64,000 nucleotides of DNA from Stigmatella aurantiaca DW4/3-1 (GCF_000165485.1 NC_014623.1:6776893-6840892), one strand, 5' to 3'. Shown: positions 8,541 to 19,912, numbered from the stretch's first letter. Notes: a model not told the origin generated them from the sequence alone. Program-made: numbers and translations.

Positions 8541-9464
8541 CTATACCTTGAGCCGGATGGCCCCCGGCAGGATGGTCATCTTGGCGGGCAGGCGGCCGGG
8601 AACCTCTCCGTCCACCTCGATGAGCACCTCCTGGCCATCCTCGCTCTCCGCCTCGAACGAGCGGCACTGGAGCTGCCGGGTCCCCTTCCACGTCACGTGC
8701 TCGCCGCTGTAGACGCCCTTGGACTTGAAGATGAAGTCGTTCAGCCCGTAGCCACTCCAGACCGTGACATTGAACAGCCCATCATGGGTCAGCGCCCCAG
8801 GGGCCACGCACATGCCGCTGCCGAAGTAGCGCCCGTTGGCCACCGCCACCGCGGTGACGGACACCGGCTCCTGCGTCCCCGCGTCCGCGCGGAAGCGCAC
8901 CACGGGCGCGGAGTACTTGATCAACCCCTTCACCGTGCCCCACACGAAGCTCAGGTTTCCGCCCAGCGCCTTGCTGCTCTTGTTCACCTCGTGCGCCACC
9001 ACCGCGCTCACGCCGAAGGAGGCGATGTTGGCGAAATAGCGCTGCTCCGGCTTGCCCTCGTGGTTGACGTACTCGATGAGCCCCACGTCGAAGGGCTCCG
9101 TCTCACCGGAGCTCAGCCGCGCCAGCGCCGAGTCCAGTTCGAGATCCCACCCGAACGCCCGCCGGAAGTCGCCTCCCGTCCCCCGGGGGATGACGCCCAG
9201 GGCGGCCCGCGGGTTGATGGCGCGCCCCTCGAGGAAGAAACCGTTGACCACCTCGTTGATGGTGCCGTCCCCTCCCACCGCGACGACGCACTCGTAGCCG
9301 TCCTGGACGGCCTTCCGGGCAATCCGCGCCGCATCCATGGCGCCCTCGGTGAACCCGTGCCCGAACTCGCCGATGGCCCGGCCCACCTGGGCGGAGAGCT
9401 CCGCCCAGCGTTTGCCGGTCTGTCCCCCGGCGCTGCGCGGGTTGACCACGAGGAACGTCTTCAT
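8541..9464 (-). CDS. Diacylglycerol/lipid kinase family protein (YegS/BmrU type)
   Basis: The 307-residue protein belongs to the soluble lipid kinase family. It opens with VVNPRSAGG and carries the nucleotide-binding GGDGTINEVVNG at residues 64-75, a PRGTGGDF loop and a two-domain layout of standard length. Members phosphorylate diacylglycerol, phosphatidylglycerol or sphingoid lipids; the substrate cannot be told here. It converges on asnB with only 30 bp between the stops and is followed upstream by the phzF-like gene on the same strand. Confidence 0.88.
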   Translation of the reverse strand: MKTFLVVNPRSAGGQTGKRWAELSAQVGRAIGEFGHGFTEGAMDAARIARKAVQDGYECVVAVGGDGTINEVVNGFFLEGRAINPRAALGVIPRGTGGDFRRAFGWDLELDSALARLSSGETEPFDVGLIEYVNHEGKPEQRYFANIASFGVSAVVAHEVNKSSKALGGNLSFVWGTVKGLIKYSAPVVRFRADAGTQEPVSVTAVAVANGRYFGSGMCVAPGALTHDGLFNVTVWSGYGLNDFIFKSKGVYSGEHVTWKGTRQLQCRSFEAESEDGQEVLIEVDGEVPGRLPAKMTILPGAIRLKV

Positions 9465-9555
9465 TCAGCCGCTCTCCTCCTGCCTGATAGGGGGGCGTTA
9501 CCATACCCTGCCCAGGAGGAGATACGGCCAGCGCTCGATGAAGGGCCTCCCGGGC

Positions 9556-10443
9556 TCAGGCGCGCAGGTTTCCCTCGAAGACCGTCACCGCGACCCCTCC
9601 AATCCGGGCCCGGGACACCGCCCCCGCCTCCCCCAGGACCTCCAGGTCCACCCGTCCGGGCTTGCCCATGGCATCCCCCTGCTCCACACGCGCGCGCAGC
9701 ACCTCTCCTGGACGGGGCGCCTTCAGAACGCCGTGCGTCACGAGGTAGACGGCCAGGACCCCGCTGGCCGAGCCCGTCACGGGGTCCTCGGGAATTCCAA
9801 AGGCCGGCGCGAAGAAGCGCGACTGGACCGCATGCTGGGGGTCCACGGTCTCGCGGGTGAAGAGGAACACGCCCCGGATGCCGTGCGGCACCGTGGCCTC
9901 GACCAGCGGCTGGCTCCGCGGGAACAGCGTCCAGAGCTCGTCGCGGCGCGCGATGGGAACGAAGAGTTTGTAGCCCGTGAACTGAACCGGCAGCGAGCGG
10001 TCCACCATCTGCACCGTTCCCCCGAGCAGCGGCATCACCGTCTCGATGGGAACAGGGCTGTCCTTCCAGGGGGTCTGCGGCGTGACGATCCACGCCCGGC
10101 TGTGCTGGGCATCCACGGGCTCCAACTCGACGCTGTACGTCCCCACGGAGCACTCGAGCTGGCAGGGCCCCTGGCGCGCCAACAGCCCTTGCTCGCTCAG
10201 CACATGCAGGGCCGCCACGGTCGCATGGCCGCAGAAGTCGACTTCCGCCACGGGCGAGAAGTAGCGCAGCCGGACCCGGCCCTCGGCCGGCGCGGAGACG
10301 ACGAACGCCGTCTCCGAGGCCGCCACACTGGCGGCGATCCGCTGCATCTCCGCCGCCTCCAGCTTCGCGGCCTCCAGCACCACGCCTGCCCGGTTTCCGG
10401 CGCCAGGCGTCCGGGTGAAGGCATCAACGATGGAAACCCTCAT
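9556..10443 (-). CDS. PhzF family isomerase-like protein
   Basis: The 295-residue product has the duplicated diaminopimelate-epimerase-like fold of the PhzF family. VDAFTRTPGAGNRAGVVL opens the first half, Glu44 in ASETAFV is the family's general acid/base, FCGHATVAA follows, and DPVTGSASG marks the second half. PhzF itself isomerises DHHA in phenazine synthesis, but most family members, as here, lack other phenazine genes nearby and have unknown substrates. The gene is divergent from a MocR-type regulator with 96 bp between starts, which suggests PLP-regulator control. Confidence 0.88.
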   Translation of the reverse strand: MRVSIVDAFTRTPGAGNRAGVVLEAAKLEAAEMQRIAASVAASETAFVVSAPAEGRVRLRYFSPVAEVDFCGHATVAALHVLSEQGLLARQGPCQLECSVGTYSVELEPVDAQHSRAWIVTPQTPWKDSPVPIETVMPLLGGTVQMVDRSLPVQFTGYKLFVPIARRDELWTLFPRSQPLVEATVPHGIRGVFLFTRETVDPQHAVQSRFFAPAFGIPEDPVTGSASGVLAVYLVTHGVLKAPRPGEVLRARVEQGDAMGKPGRVDLEVLGEAGAVSRARIGGVAVTVFEGNLRA

Positions 10444-10455
10444 ATGTCACCTCAC

Positions 10456-10535
10456 ATTGAATCGATACAATCCGTGGCTGCCACGGGCTCAATGGAATGC
10501 CTTGTGCTCGGAGCCGCGTCAATTGTATTCATTGT
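10456..10535. promoter_or_regulatory. Paired MocR-type operator candidates in the divergent promoter
   Basis: Two related sites lie between phzF and the MocR gene. ATTGAATCGATACAAT (10456-10471) reads on the minus strand as ATTGTATCGATTCAAT. ATTGTATTCATTGT (10522-10535) lies immediately before the MocR start codon. Shared ATTGTAT cores on opposite strands fit autorepression plus control of phzF; binding is inferred. Confidence 0.45.
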
Positions 10536-10539
10536 CACC

Positions 10540-11943
10540 ATGACAAACTGGACACCGGAGCTTCGAGGCCGAAGCGGGCCGCTCTACCTGGCCATCGCGG
10601 ACGCGCTGGCCGGAGACATTGCCGGGGGACGCCTCCCGGCCGGGACACGGCTGCCGACGCACCGGGAGCTGGCTGAGCGAGTCGGGGTGACGGTGGGGAC
10701 CGTGACCCGGGCCTACGCCGAGGCCGAGCGCCGGGGGCTCATTGGCGGGGAAGTGGGGCGAGGCACGTATGTCCGCCACCGGGAGCCGCCTCGCGCCCTC
10801 CCCGAGCCCGCCTCCGCCACCGGGGATGAGGCGCTCATCGAGCTGGGGCTCAACTGGCCCGCAACTCCTCCAGGCGATCCTCCCACCCAGGCCCTGCGGC
10901 GCACGCTGGAGTCCCTGCAACACGCACCGCAGCTCTCCGAGCTGCTCACCTACCAACCCCCTGTGGGACTCGCCTCCCATCGCGAGGCGGGGGCGGCGTG
11001 GATGGGCCGCTTCGGACCGGCGGTGGAGCCTTCGCAGGTGGTGGTGTGCTCGGGAGGGCAGCACGCCATGGAGGTGGCCCTCACCGCCCTCACCCGCCCG
11101 GGCGACACCGTGCTCACCGAGGCCCTCACCTACCCAGGCATGAAGGTGCTCGCGGGCCAGCTCCACCTGCGGCTCCAGGGCGTGGCGATGGACGCGCAGG
11201 GCCTCGTCCCCGAGGCGCTGGAGGCCGCCTGCCAAAGCAGTGGCGCCAAGCTCCTTTATTGTCTGCCCACCTTCCAGAATCCCACCGGCGGCGTCATGCC
11301 CCGGGAGCGGCGGGAGCGCATCGCCGCCGTCGTGCGCGCCCAGGGGCTCAACGTCCTGGAAGACGACGCCTATGGCTTGCTGCTCGATGAGCGGCCCCCC
11401 ACCCTGTGCGAGCTGGTCCCCGAGCGGGGGTACTTCATCGCGGGCGTCTCCAAGCTGCTCGCCCCCGGCTTGCGGATCAGCTACCTGGCAGCCCCCCGGC
11501 AGGAGCTGCACCGGCTCACCGAGGCGATGGGCCTGGCCACGCGGATGACGCCTCCCCTCACCGCGGAGATCGCCGCCCGGTGGATCCGCGAGGGAACGGC
11601 GGAGGCGCTCGTGGCGGGCAGGCGCCGCGAAGCCCAGGAGCGGAGGGCCCTGGCCCAGGAGGTGCTTGGAGAAGCCCTCCTCCCCTCTCCCCTGCCGGAG
11701 GGCTACCACCTGTGGCTCCGGCTGCCCCCGCCGTGGCGCAGCGAGGCCTTCGCCGCCCAGGCCCGGAAGTCCGGCGTGTCGGTCACCTCCTCGGAAGTCT
11801 TCGCGGTGAACACCGCGGTGGCCCCCGGGGCGGTAAGGGTCTGCCTGGGCCCGCCCAGCACCCAGGCCTTGCTGGAAAAAGGGCTCCGGCGCCTGCGAGA
11901 CACGCTCGCCAGCGGACCAGAGCCCCTGTCCTCCATCGTCTGA
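10540..11943 (+). CDS. MocR-type PLP-dependent regulator (GntR HTH fused to aminotransferase)
   Basis: The 467-residue product joins an N-terminal GntR winged helix (LYLAIADALAGDIAGGRLPAG, LPTHRELAERVGVTVGTVTRAY) to a class I aminotransferase-like domain that binds PLP. The domain shows SGGQHAMEVALTAL, the YCLPTFQNPTGG strand and a Schiff-base lysine in VSKLLAPGLR. Such regulators sense amino-acid or vitamin B6 state. The ATG at 10540 was chosen because it starts directly before the GntR domain; much longer upstream reading is antisense to phzF. It probably regulates the divergent phzF gene. Confidence 0.88.
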   Translation: MTNWTPELRGRSGPLYLAIADALAGDIAGGRLPAGTRLPTHRELAERVGVTVGTVTRAYAEAERRGLIGGEVGRGTYVRHREPPRALPEPASATGDEALIELGLNWPATPPGDPPTQALRRTLESLQHAPQLSELLTYQPPVGLASHREAGAAWMGRFGPAVEPSQVVVCSGGQHAMEVALTALTRPGDTVLTEALTYPGMKVLAGQLHLRLQGVAMDAQGLVPEALEAACQSSGAKLLYCLPTFQNPTGGVMPRERRERIAAVVRAQGLNVLEDDAYGLLLDERPPTLCELVPERGYFIAGVSKLLAPGLRISYLAAPRQELHRLTEAMGLATRMTPPLTAEIAARWIREGTAEALVAGRRREAQERRALAQEVLGEALLPSPLPEGYHLWLRLPPPWRSEAFAAQARKSGVSVTSSEVFAVNTAVAPGAVRVCLGPPSTQALLEKGLRRLRDTLASGPEPLSSIV

Positions 11944-11955
11944 GGGCGCCCCGCC

Positions 11956-13779
<1,824 letters not shown>

Positions 13780-13840
13780 GACACCGCCTGGAATGAAGGA
13801 CTTTCGAGAAGGAAGGGGCGGCACCATACGGACCGTGGAA

Positions 13841-14923
13841 ATGGTGCGTCAAGGCATCCGAGGCGGCAGGTGTTCCCCCTGGACCTGGGGGCTTGCCCTG
13901 CTGCTGGCGCTGGGGGCCCCCCAGGGGCACGCGGGCACGGTGCTCGCCGAGGTCAGCGCCACCCCGGAAGCCCAGGCCTGGACGCTGCTCGGAGACGTGG
14001 AGGTGCGCCAGGATGAGACGTTCCTCACGCTCGGCTACAACGGCACACTCCCCGAGCAAGACACCGCCCCCAGCCACCAGCTCTCCGTGGGCGTGGACCA
14101 TGCGCTGAGCCTCCACTGGCTCGTCTCGGGCTCGCTGAGCCTGGGCCTGACCCATGACACCGAGACCCCGCTCACCCGGGAGCGGCCCCGGCGGGGACTG
14201 CCCGCCCTGGACGCACGGACTTCCTACGGCAGCCAGGGCCTCCTCCTCTCGGCGGGTTACGACTCAGGCGGACTGGCCACGGTGCAGTACGGGCTCGACG
14301 TGGGCCTGAGCCTCACCCGCTACCCCCTGGGCCGGGAGATCATCGCCCGCCGGGCCCAGCAAGCCCCCTCGGTGCTCTTCTCGCGCGAGGAGCCCCTCTG
14401 GGCGACACGGCCCTCGCTGGGATTGAGGTGGAAGCCGGGCGCCCACTGGGAACTGGGCCTGCGCGGCGGCCTCTACCTTTATAGTGACGATCCGCTGATC
14501 GCGGGCCAGTTCACCGCCCAGGAGCAGCGCCTGCTGGCCGAGCGCTACGCCGAGGCCAGCGAGGACCGCGCTCTGGAGAGGGCCTTCCGGCGCCGCATCT
14601 ACCGGCAGCTCGCCACCGGGGTGTCCGGCCGCGCCGCGGAGGTGAACGCGGTGGCGGGCTTCCCCCTCGCCCCGGCCCGCTTCGACTTGAGACCCTCCGT
14701 CACCCGGCGTTTGGGTGACGCGGTGCGGGGACAGCTCTCCTACGGCTTCACCCGCTACGTGCCGGGCCAGGGGGTCAGCCACCTGCTGGGCACCCGGTGG
14801 ATCTTCTCCTTCAGTGAGGATTTCCGACTCTGGGGGGCCGTGGCCCTCCAGGTGGACGTCCCCGAGGACAGCGCCGCCGCCCAGTCCGGCCTCGCCACCC
14901 TCGGCACGGACTACACCTTCTGA
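13841..14923 (+). CDS. Predicted outer-membrane beta-barrel protein
   Basis: The 360-residue product has a signal peptide (WGLALLLALGAPQGHAG), then alternating amphipathic strands with aromatic girdles, such as HQLSVGVDHALSL, SLSLGLTHDTE, GLRWKPGAHWELGLRGGLYLY, and a C-terminal GLATLGTDYTF ending in Phe. No family is recognised. A basic stretch with several Arg residues near the middle may be an extracellular loop. It is the first gene of a likely three-gene envelope operon with the zinc-protease lipoprotein and a second barrel. Confidence 0.7.
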   Translation: MVRQGIRGGRCSPWTWGLALLLALGAPQGHAGTVLAEVSATPEAQAWTLLGDVEVRQDETFLTLGYNGTLPEQDTAPSHQLSVGVDHALSLHWLVSGSLSLGLTHDTETPLTRERPRRGLPALDARTSYGSQGLLLSAGYDSGGLATVQYGLDVGLSLTRYPLGREIIARRAQQAPSVLFSREEPLWATRPSLGLRWKPGAHWELGLRGGLYLYSDDPLIAGQFTAQEQRLLAERYAEASEDRALERAFRRRIYRQLATGVSGRAAEVNAVAGFPLAPARFDLRPSVTRRLGDAVRGQLSYGFTRYVPGQGVSHLLGTRWIFSFSEDFRLWGAVALQVDVPEDSAAAQSGLATLGTDYTF

Positions 14924-14954
14924 ACGCCCCGGGGGCCGTAGTAGAACAGGGCCC

Positions 14955-16205
14955 ATGCTTCGAAAAGCCATTGTCGCCACGCTCGCGCTGTCGGCCGCGT
15001 GTGCCCCTGACTCCCAGGCCCCGGTGAAGGTCCAGGCCCTGGTGCTCACCAGCAACGGGTCCTACGCGCCACGGGAAGTCGAACTCACCACCATCTCGGA
15101 CATCGTCCGCATGGAGGGCGTGGTCGCCAAGATGATTGGCGGCGCGCGCATCCGCTCCGACTCGCAGGATCCGCAAGTCCAGAGCGCCCAGACCGAGAAG
15201 GCGTACGCCAAGGCCATCATCAAGGCGGATGGGCGCGGCGTCACCGCCAACTACATCACCCACGATGACGTGCTGTGGCCGGCCGACTTCCACACCTGGA
15301 ACCTCGTCACCGCCTACTACAACTTCGAGCGCGCCTACGATTACTTCAACAAGGTGACCAACGTCTCCGTCGCGGACCTGGGCGAGCCGGCCACCGTCTA
15401 CTACTTCCCCGAGTTCACCCTGGTGGACTCCAGCCCGGATGCCATCAAGGACAACGCCCTGTTCTTCTCCCCGGTGCAGGCCTTCATGGTGCTGCCGTTC
15501 GACACGCTCCAGAAGGCGCCGCTGGCCCTCAACGCCGGCATCATGTCGCACGAGTACGCGCACCGCATCTTCAACAAGAAGGTGTACGCCGGCAGCGCGC
15601 TGCCCTACCAGATCGCCGTCTGGGGAGGCTCCCCCGCCAGCCCGGGCGCCAACCTCGTCAAGGCCCTGGACGAGGGGCTGGCGGACTACCACGCCTTCGG
15701 CACCACCTGCGCCAGCGCCACCGGCTGTGACACGCGCTTCTTCAGCACCTCCTTCGGCGAGAAGCTGAGCAACGATCGGGACCTGTCCAAGCCGGACCGG
15801 TGCATGGACACCCTGCTGCGCGACGATCTCAACACCCTCAACGTCAGCGCGTTCGACCCGTACAAGCTGGGCTCCATCATCGCCAGCGCCCTCTACCAGG
15901 CGGGCCAGTCCACGGGGCAGCACGCCCAGCTCCAGCGCGCCCTCGTCGACGCCTACTCGGACGAGTCCTCCAACAAACCCGGCCTCGCCCAACTCTCCCG
16001 CGTCGCCCGGGATAACCAGGCCAACTTCAACCTCACCTCCACCTCCGCGGTGCTCATCAACCACATCGCGGACATCCCGTTGAAGACCGCCGTCTGCAAC
16101 GAGCTGATCGACCACCTGCAGATCCCCGCTTCCACGCTGGTGGGCCCCGGCCTGCCCTGCCCGCCCACCGCCCAGGGCGGCACCACCTGCCCCTCGATCA
16201 ACTGA
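14955..16205 (+). CDS. Lipoprotein with gluzincin-type zinc metalloprotease motif
   Basis: The 416-residue product has a lipoprotein signal with Cys16 in LSAAC. The mature protein holds HEYAH at residues 199-203, followed 36 residues later by DEGLADYHA with Glu240 as the likely third zinc ligand, the arrangement of gluzincin peptidases. Paired cysteines (TTCASATGC, AVCNEL, LPCPP) suggest disulfides, consistent with an extracytoplasmic location. It sits between two outer-membrane barrel genes, starting 31 bp after the first and ending 2 bp before the second. The substrate is unknown, and a degenerate, inactive member cannot be excluded. Confidence 0.7.
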   Translation: MLRKAIVATLALSAACAPDSQAPVKVQALVLTSNGSYAPREVELTTISDIVRMEGVVAKMIGGARIRSDSQDPQVQSAQTEKAYAKAIIKADGRGVTANYITHDDVLWPADFHTWNLVTAYYNFERAYDYFNKVTNVSVADLGEPATVYYFPEFTLVDSSPDAIKDNALFFSPVQAFMVLPFDTLQKAPLALNAGIMSHEYAHRIFNKKVYAGSALPYQIAVWGGSPASPGANLVKALDEGLADYHAFGTTCASATGCDTRFFSTSFGEKLSNDRDLSKPDRCMDTLLRDDLNTLNVSAFDPYKLGSIIASALYQAGQSTGQHAQLQRALVDAYSDESSNKPGLAQLSRVARDNQANFNLTSTSAVLINHIADIPLKTAVCNELIDHLQIPASTLVGPGLPCPPTAQGGTTCPSIN

Positions 16206-16207
16206 CC

Positions 16208-16957
16208 ATGAGGACACCCACCGTGCACTCCCGGCTCCTGCTCGCCTTCCTCGGGGCACTCGCGCTCTCCACGCCCGCGCTCGCCCAGGACGAGGACGAG
16301 GACGCTCCTTACGCCTACCCGGATGATTCGGAGGAGGATGCCCCCCGGAAGCTCCCGCGCCGCAGCGATCCCACCGCCGACTTCGAGCGGATGAGCGAGG
16401 AGGGCGAGGACTTCGAGAAGATGTACCGCCTGGATGACCCGAACACGGGCCTGGCGGGGGAAGTCATCCTCGGCGCCATGCTGCTGAGCAGCTCCAAGGG
16501 GGCCTTCGCCGAGACGGGCCTGGGCCTGGGCCTGCGCTTCACCTGGGAGTATGGCCGCATCCTCGACTCGGAGCCCCTGCGCGAGGCGCTCTGGGCGGAC
16601 GTGCGCTGGATGATGGCGGGCCTGAGCGACGGCACCGACCTCATCTCCAGCAGCAGCCGCATCCACTACTTCACCATCGCCCCCGCATATGAATTCACCT
16701 TCGGCGCCGCCCAGGCCTTCGGTGTCTTCGGCCAGGTGGGCGGCGGCATGGCCCTCCAGTCCTCCCAGGTGTCCATTGGCCAGGACGAGACGAGCGTCAA
16801 AGGCATCAAGCCCCTGCTCCAGTACGGGGTGGGCTTCCGGGGACGGCCCCGGCTCTCGGACCGGCTGGCGCTGTCCTTCCGCGTGGAGCTGACGCGCTTT
16901 CGCCGCGGCTACATGAATGACACCTTCATCGGCGGCAGCCTCGGCACGGCCTTTTGA
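16208..16957 (+). CDS. Predicted outer-membrane beta-barrel protein with acidic N-terminal linker
   Basis: The 249-residue product has a clear signal peptide cleaved near ALAQ, then a strongly acidic linker (DEDEDAPYAYPDDSEEDAP) and a set of amphipathic strands, GLGLGLRFTWEYGRIL, YFTIAPAYEFTFG, VFGQVGGGMALQ, ending in GGSLGTAF with terminal Phe. It starts two bases after the protease-lipoprotein stop, so translation is likely coupled. No family is recognised; the acidic linker may bind cations or a partner. Confidence 0.7.
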   Translation: MRTPTVHSRLLLAFLGALALSTPALAQDEDEDAPYAYPDDSEEDAPRKLPRRSDPTADFERMSEEGEDFEKMYRLDDPNTGLAGEVILGAMLLSSSKGAFAETGLGLGLRFTWEYGRILDSEPLREALWADVRWMMAGLSDGTDLISSSSRIHYFTIAPAYEFTFGAAQAFGVFGQVGGGMALQSSQVSIGQDETSVKGIKPLLQYGVGFRGRPRLSDRLALSFRVELTRFRRGYMNDTFIGGSLGTAF

Positions 16958-17167
16958 GGCCTTCGTTTTCTCGACCGCCGGAAACCGAGCGGAAATTTTT
17001 TCCTGCTCCCGGGCTCCTTCCAGCCTGCCCCCCTGCCCTGCTCGACCCGCAAGCGCTTGGAAGCGCTGGACATCGCCCCGCTGGCACGCCCCCTGCTAAG
17101 GCGTGTCAGGGGATGGGGACTCGGGGCGGGTAAACGCCCCCAACCTCAAGGCGGGGAGGCGAGCGTG

Positions 17168-17389
17168 ATGAAGGGCGTGCAAAGCCGTCATCTGGATCCA
17201 GTCTGTGGCAGGCAGGTGGAGGGACCCGACGGGCGTCCGTCGTCGGAGTACAAGAAGCGCCGGTACTTCTTCTGCTCGGAGCGGTGCCGTTCGACGTTCG
17301 AGAAGCAGGCGGAGCGCTTCCGGCTCAATGACCTGGCACGGGCCGGTGCGCTGCTGACGCCCGGGCGGGTGCGCTGGGGCATCTCCTGA
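17168..17389 (+). CDS. Small YHS-domain protein
   Basis: The 73-residue protein is nearly all YHS domain: LDPVCGRQVEGP, then YFFCSERCRSTFEKQAERF. The C-x-x-C type cysteines with the aromatic run are the heavy-metal or copper-related motif seen in P-type ATPases and reductases. The start was chosen for GGGGAGG eight bases upstream. The C-terminal tail is unrelated to the domain. It converges on recJ, one base between stops. Confidence 0.8.
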   Translation: MKGVQSRHLDPVCGRQVEGPDGRPSSEYKKRRYFFCSERCRSTFEKQAERFRLNDLARAGALLTPGRVRWGIS

Positions 17390-17390
17390 C

Positions 17391-19103
17391 TCAGGCGGCG
17401 ATGCGCAGGTCCTTGAGCCTCAAGGACACGCGCCGCTGCCCGCGGAACGTGTCCATGCCCACCTGAAAGGCCAGGTCCACCGGCCCCTCCACCAGGGAGA
17501 GCCGGTCCGCCATGCCGAAGCCGATGGCGTCCACGCCGGGGGCATCCACGAGCGCCAGCTTGAGGTGCGCATGGCCGTGGCCGGTCTTGGGGGGAAGCAC
17601 CCGGGGCCGCGCCATCTGCTTGCGCAGCACCAGCACGGGCTCGGGGTTGCCCTGGCCGAAGGGGCCCAGCCGCTGGAGGGACTCCACGGCGCGCTCGTCC
17701 AATTCGTGCGGCGTCACCACCGCATCCACCTTGCAGCGGGGAATCAAGTCCTCCGGCGTGAGGCGCTCGAGCGCGATGCGCTCGAAGGCCTCGCGGAAGG
17801 CGGGCAGCCGCCCCGCTTCGATGGTGAGCCCGGCCGCGTACTTGTGGCCGCCGAAGCGCGAGAGCATGTCCGCGCAGCCATGGAGCGCATCGTAGAGGTG
17901 AAAGCCCTCGATGCTGCGCGCCGAGCCCTTTCCGATGCCCTCGTTCACCCCCACCATGACGGTGGGCCGGTGGAAGCGCTCCACCACGCGCGAGGCGACA
18001 ATGCCAATGACGCCCGGGTGCCACCCTTCCGCGTACAGGACCAATCCGCGCGCATGCGGCAGGGACTCGGCCTGCTTGAGCGCCTCGGTCAGGATGGAGC
18101 TCTCGATGCCCTGGCGCTCGGCGTTGGCGCGATCCAACACCCCGGCCAGCCGCCGGGCGTCTTCCAGGGACTCGGCCGTCAGGAGTTGGAGCCCGAGGGA
18201 CGCATCGTGCAGGCGGCCCGCGGCGTTGATGCGAGGCCCCAGCCGGAACCCCACCTGACCGGCGGTGACGGGCGCCTCGGGCTCCACCCCCGCCACTTCC
18301 TTGAGGGCGCGGACCCCGGGCCGGCGCGCGGCGGTGAGTTCCTGGAGGCCGTGGGCCACGAGGATGCGGTTGGCCCCGGTGAGCGGCACCACATCCGCCA
18401 CGGTGGCCAGGGCCACCAGGTCCATCAACCCCTTGAGGAGGGGCTCCTTGCGCGTGGCGAAGAAGCCCTCGTCGCGCAGGTGCTTGCGCAGCCCCATGCA
18501 AAGGTTGAAGGCCACCCCGGCGGCGCACAGCGTCTTGGTGGGGTAGTCACAGCCGGGCTGGTGCGGGTTGAGCACGGCCACCGCGGCCGGCAGGGTGGTG
18601 GGCACCGTGTGGTGGTCCACGATGACCACGTCCATGCCCAGCTCCCGGGCACGGGCCACCTCCGCCACGGAGGTGATGCCGCAATCCAGCGTGACGAGCA
18701 GCCGGGTGCCCTCCTGGGCGATGCGATCCATGGCCTGGAGGTTGAGCCCGTAGCCCTCTCCCAGACGATGCGGAATGTAGGTGGCGGGCTGGGCGCCCAG
18801 CTGGCGCAGAAACAGCGTGAGCAGCGAGGTGGAGCACACCCCGTCCACGTCGTAGTCCCCGTAGAGGGTGATCTTCTCGCCGAGGCGCAGGGCGCGCGCG
18901 AGGCGCTCGACGGCGGAGGTCATCCCCTTGAGCAGGAACGGGTCGGGCAAGTCCGCCAGCTTGTCGGACAGGAAGGCCGACACGGCCTCGGGCGTCCGGT
19001 AGCCCCGGTGCAGGAGAACCCTCGCGGACAACGGGTGCAACCCCAGCTCCCGAGCCAGGGACGCCACCTGCTGATCGACTGCCTCGGGTAACAGCCACCG
19101 CAC
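17391..19103 (-). CDS. recJ: Single-stranded-DNA-specific exonuclease RecJ
   Basis: RecJ degrades single-stranded DNA 5' to 3' in recombination and mismatch or base-excision repair. The 570-residue product carries DYDVDG at residues 83-88, the LDCG motif around 140 and DHH at 163-165, all metal ligands of the DHH phosphoesterase fold, followed by the DHHA1 region with GRINAAGRL-type residues (LGPRINAAGRLHDA), the GGHKYAAGL block and an OB fold at the C terminus. The start is a GTG with GAGGAGGGA seven bases upstream. It is divergent from a barrel gene. Confidence 0.95.
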   Translation of the reverse strand: MRWLLPEAVDQQVASLARELGLHPLSARVLLHRGYRTPEAVSAFLSDKLADLPDPFLLKGMTSAVERLARALRLGEKITLYGDYDVDGVCSTSLLTLFLRQLGAQPATYIPHRLGEGYGLNLQAMDRIAQEGTRLLVTLDCGITSVAEVARARELGMDVVIVDHHTVPTTLPAAVAVLNPHQPGCDYPTKTLCAAGVAFNLCMGLRKHLRDEGFFATRKEPLLKGLMDLVALATVADVVPLTGANRILVAHGLQELTAARRPGVRALKEVAGVEPEAPVTAGQVGFRLGPRINAAGRLHDASLGLQLLTAESLEDARRLAGVLDRANAERQGIESSILTEALKQAESLPHARGLVLYAEGWHPGVIGIVASRVVERFHRPTVMVGVNEGIGKGSARSIEGFHLYDALHGCADMLSRFGGHKYAAGLTIEAGRLPAFREAFERIALERLTPEDLIPRCKVDAVVTPHELDERAVESLQRLGPFGQGNPEPVLVLRKQMARPRVLPPKTGHGHAHLKLALVDAPGVDAIGFGMADRLSLVEGPVDLAFQVGMDTFRGQRRVSLRLKDLRIAA

Positions 19104-19330
19104 GCGTCAGGTCCCTCCTCGGGGCGGCCTTCCGGCCTGAAACACATCCTCGACGAACGGGCAGACAGTACCTCAATCGTCTGACCCGCCAAGTCTCGTC
19201 CCCCGGCACGTCATCCCACCTAAACAGGCTTTCAGGTGAGGGCACGTCTTCTCGCTTACAGGGGGGGGATGCACAACGGCCGTTTGGTGCGCAGCTTGCG
19301 GCACCATTCAAGCGAATCCGGGAGGAAGAC

Positions 19331-19912
19331 ATGTTGCGGACGGGCATCAAGGCGCTGGGGCTCATGCTGGTGTTGGGCACCGCGGGCACGGCAGCCGCCC
19401 AGGAGGGCCCTCAAGGACGGGTGAAGGTGTTTCTCAAAGGCGGCGTGGGCGACTACACGGGTGACGTGGGCGAGAGCGTGAAGATCGGCCCGACCTGGGG
19501 GCTGACGCTGAACGTGCAGCCGCTGCGCTTTCTGGGTTTCGAGGTGGGCTACGAGGGTGGCCGGAACAGCATCGCCACCGACGTGCTCGATCTGGCCCTG
19601 ACGCGCCACGGAGGCAGCGCCCTGGTGAAGCTGGGCCTTCCGGTCCTCGAGGCCGTGAAGCCCTTCGTGGGCGTGGGCATCGGCATCTCGCGCATCTCGG
19701 TGGGCGGAGATCTGCTCCAGCGCGGGGATTACGTCTCGGACACGGTGAAGGAACTGCCCCTGGTGGCGGGCATCGAGTTCAACACGGGCTCGCTCACCGC
19801 GGGCGCCCGGGCCACCTACCGGCCGTTCCTGGACCAGAACATCCGTGAGCAGGTGGAAGACCCGAGCGGCGGCTACTTCGACTTCTCCATCACTCTGGGG
19901 GCGCGCTTCTAG
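19331..19912 (+). CDS. Predicted outer-membrane beta-barrel protein (porin-family-like)
   Basis: The 193-residue product has a signal peptide ending in GTAAAQ. Strands such as VFLKGGVGDYTGDVG, LGFEVGYEGGRNS, ALVKLGLP, FVGVGIGISRI and the closing FDFSITLGARF form an eight-stranded-barrel-like pattern ending in Phe. The start has GGGAGGAAG upstream. Its 3' end overlaps the convergent phospholipase-D gene by 23 bp. Function is unknown. Confidence 0.72.
   Translation: MLRTGIKALGLMLVLGTAGTAAAQEGPQGRVKVFLKGGVGDYTGDVGESVKIGPTWGLTLNVQPLRFLGFEVGYEGGRNSIATDVLDLALTRHGGSALVKLGLPVLEAVKPFVGVGIGISRISVGGDLLQRGDYVSDTVKELPLVAGIEFNTGSLTAGARATYRPFLDQNIREQVEDPSGGYFDFSITLGARF

Noticed and set aside
9556-10443. 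Phenazine biosynthesis locus suggested by phzF
   Set aside because: No other phenazine genes are near, and most PhzF-family proteins are not phenazine enzymes.
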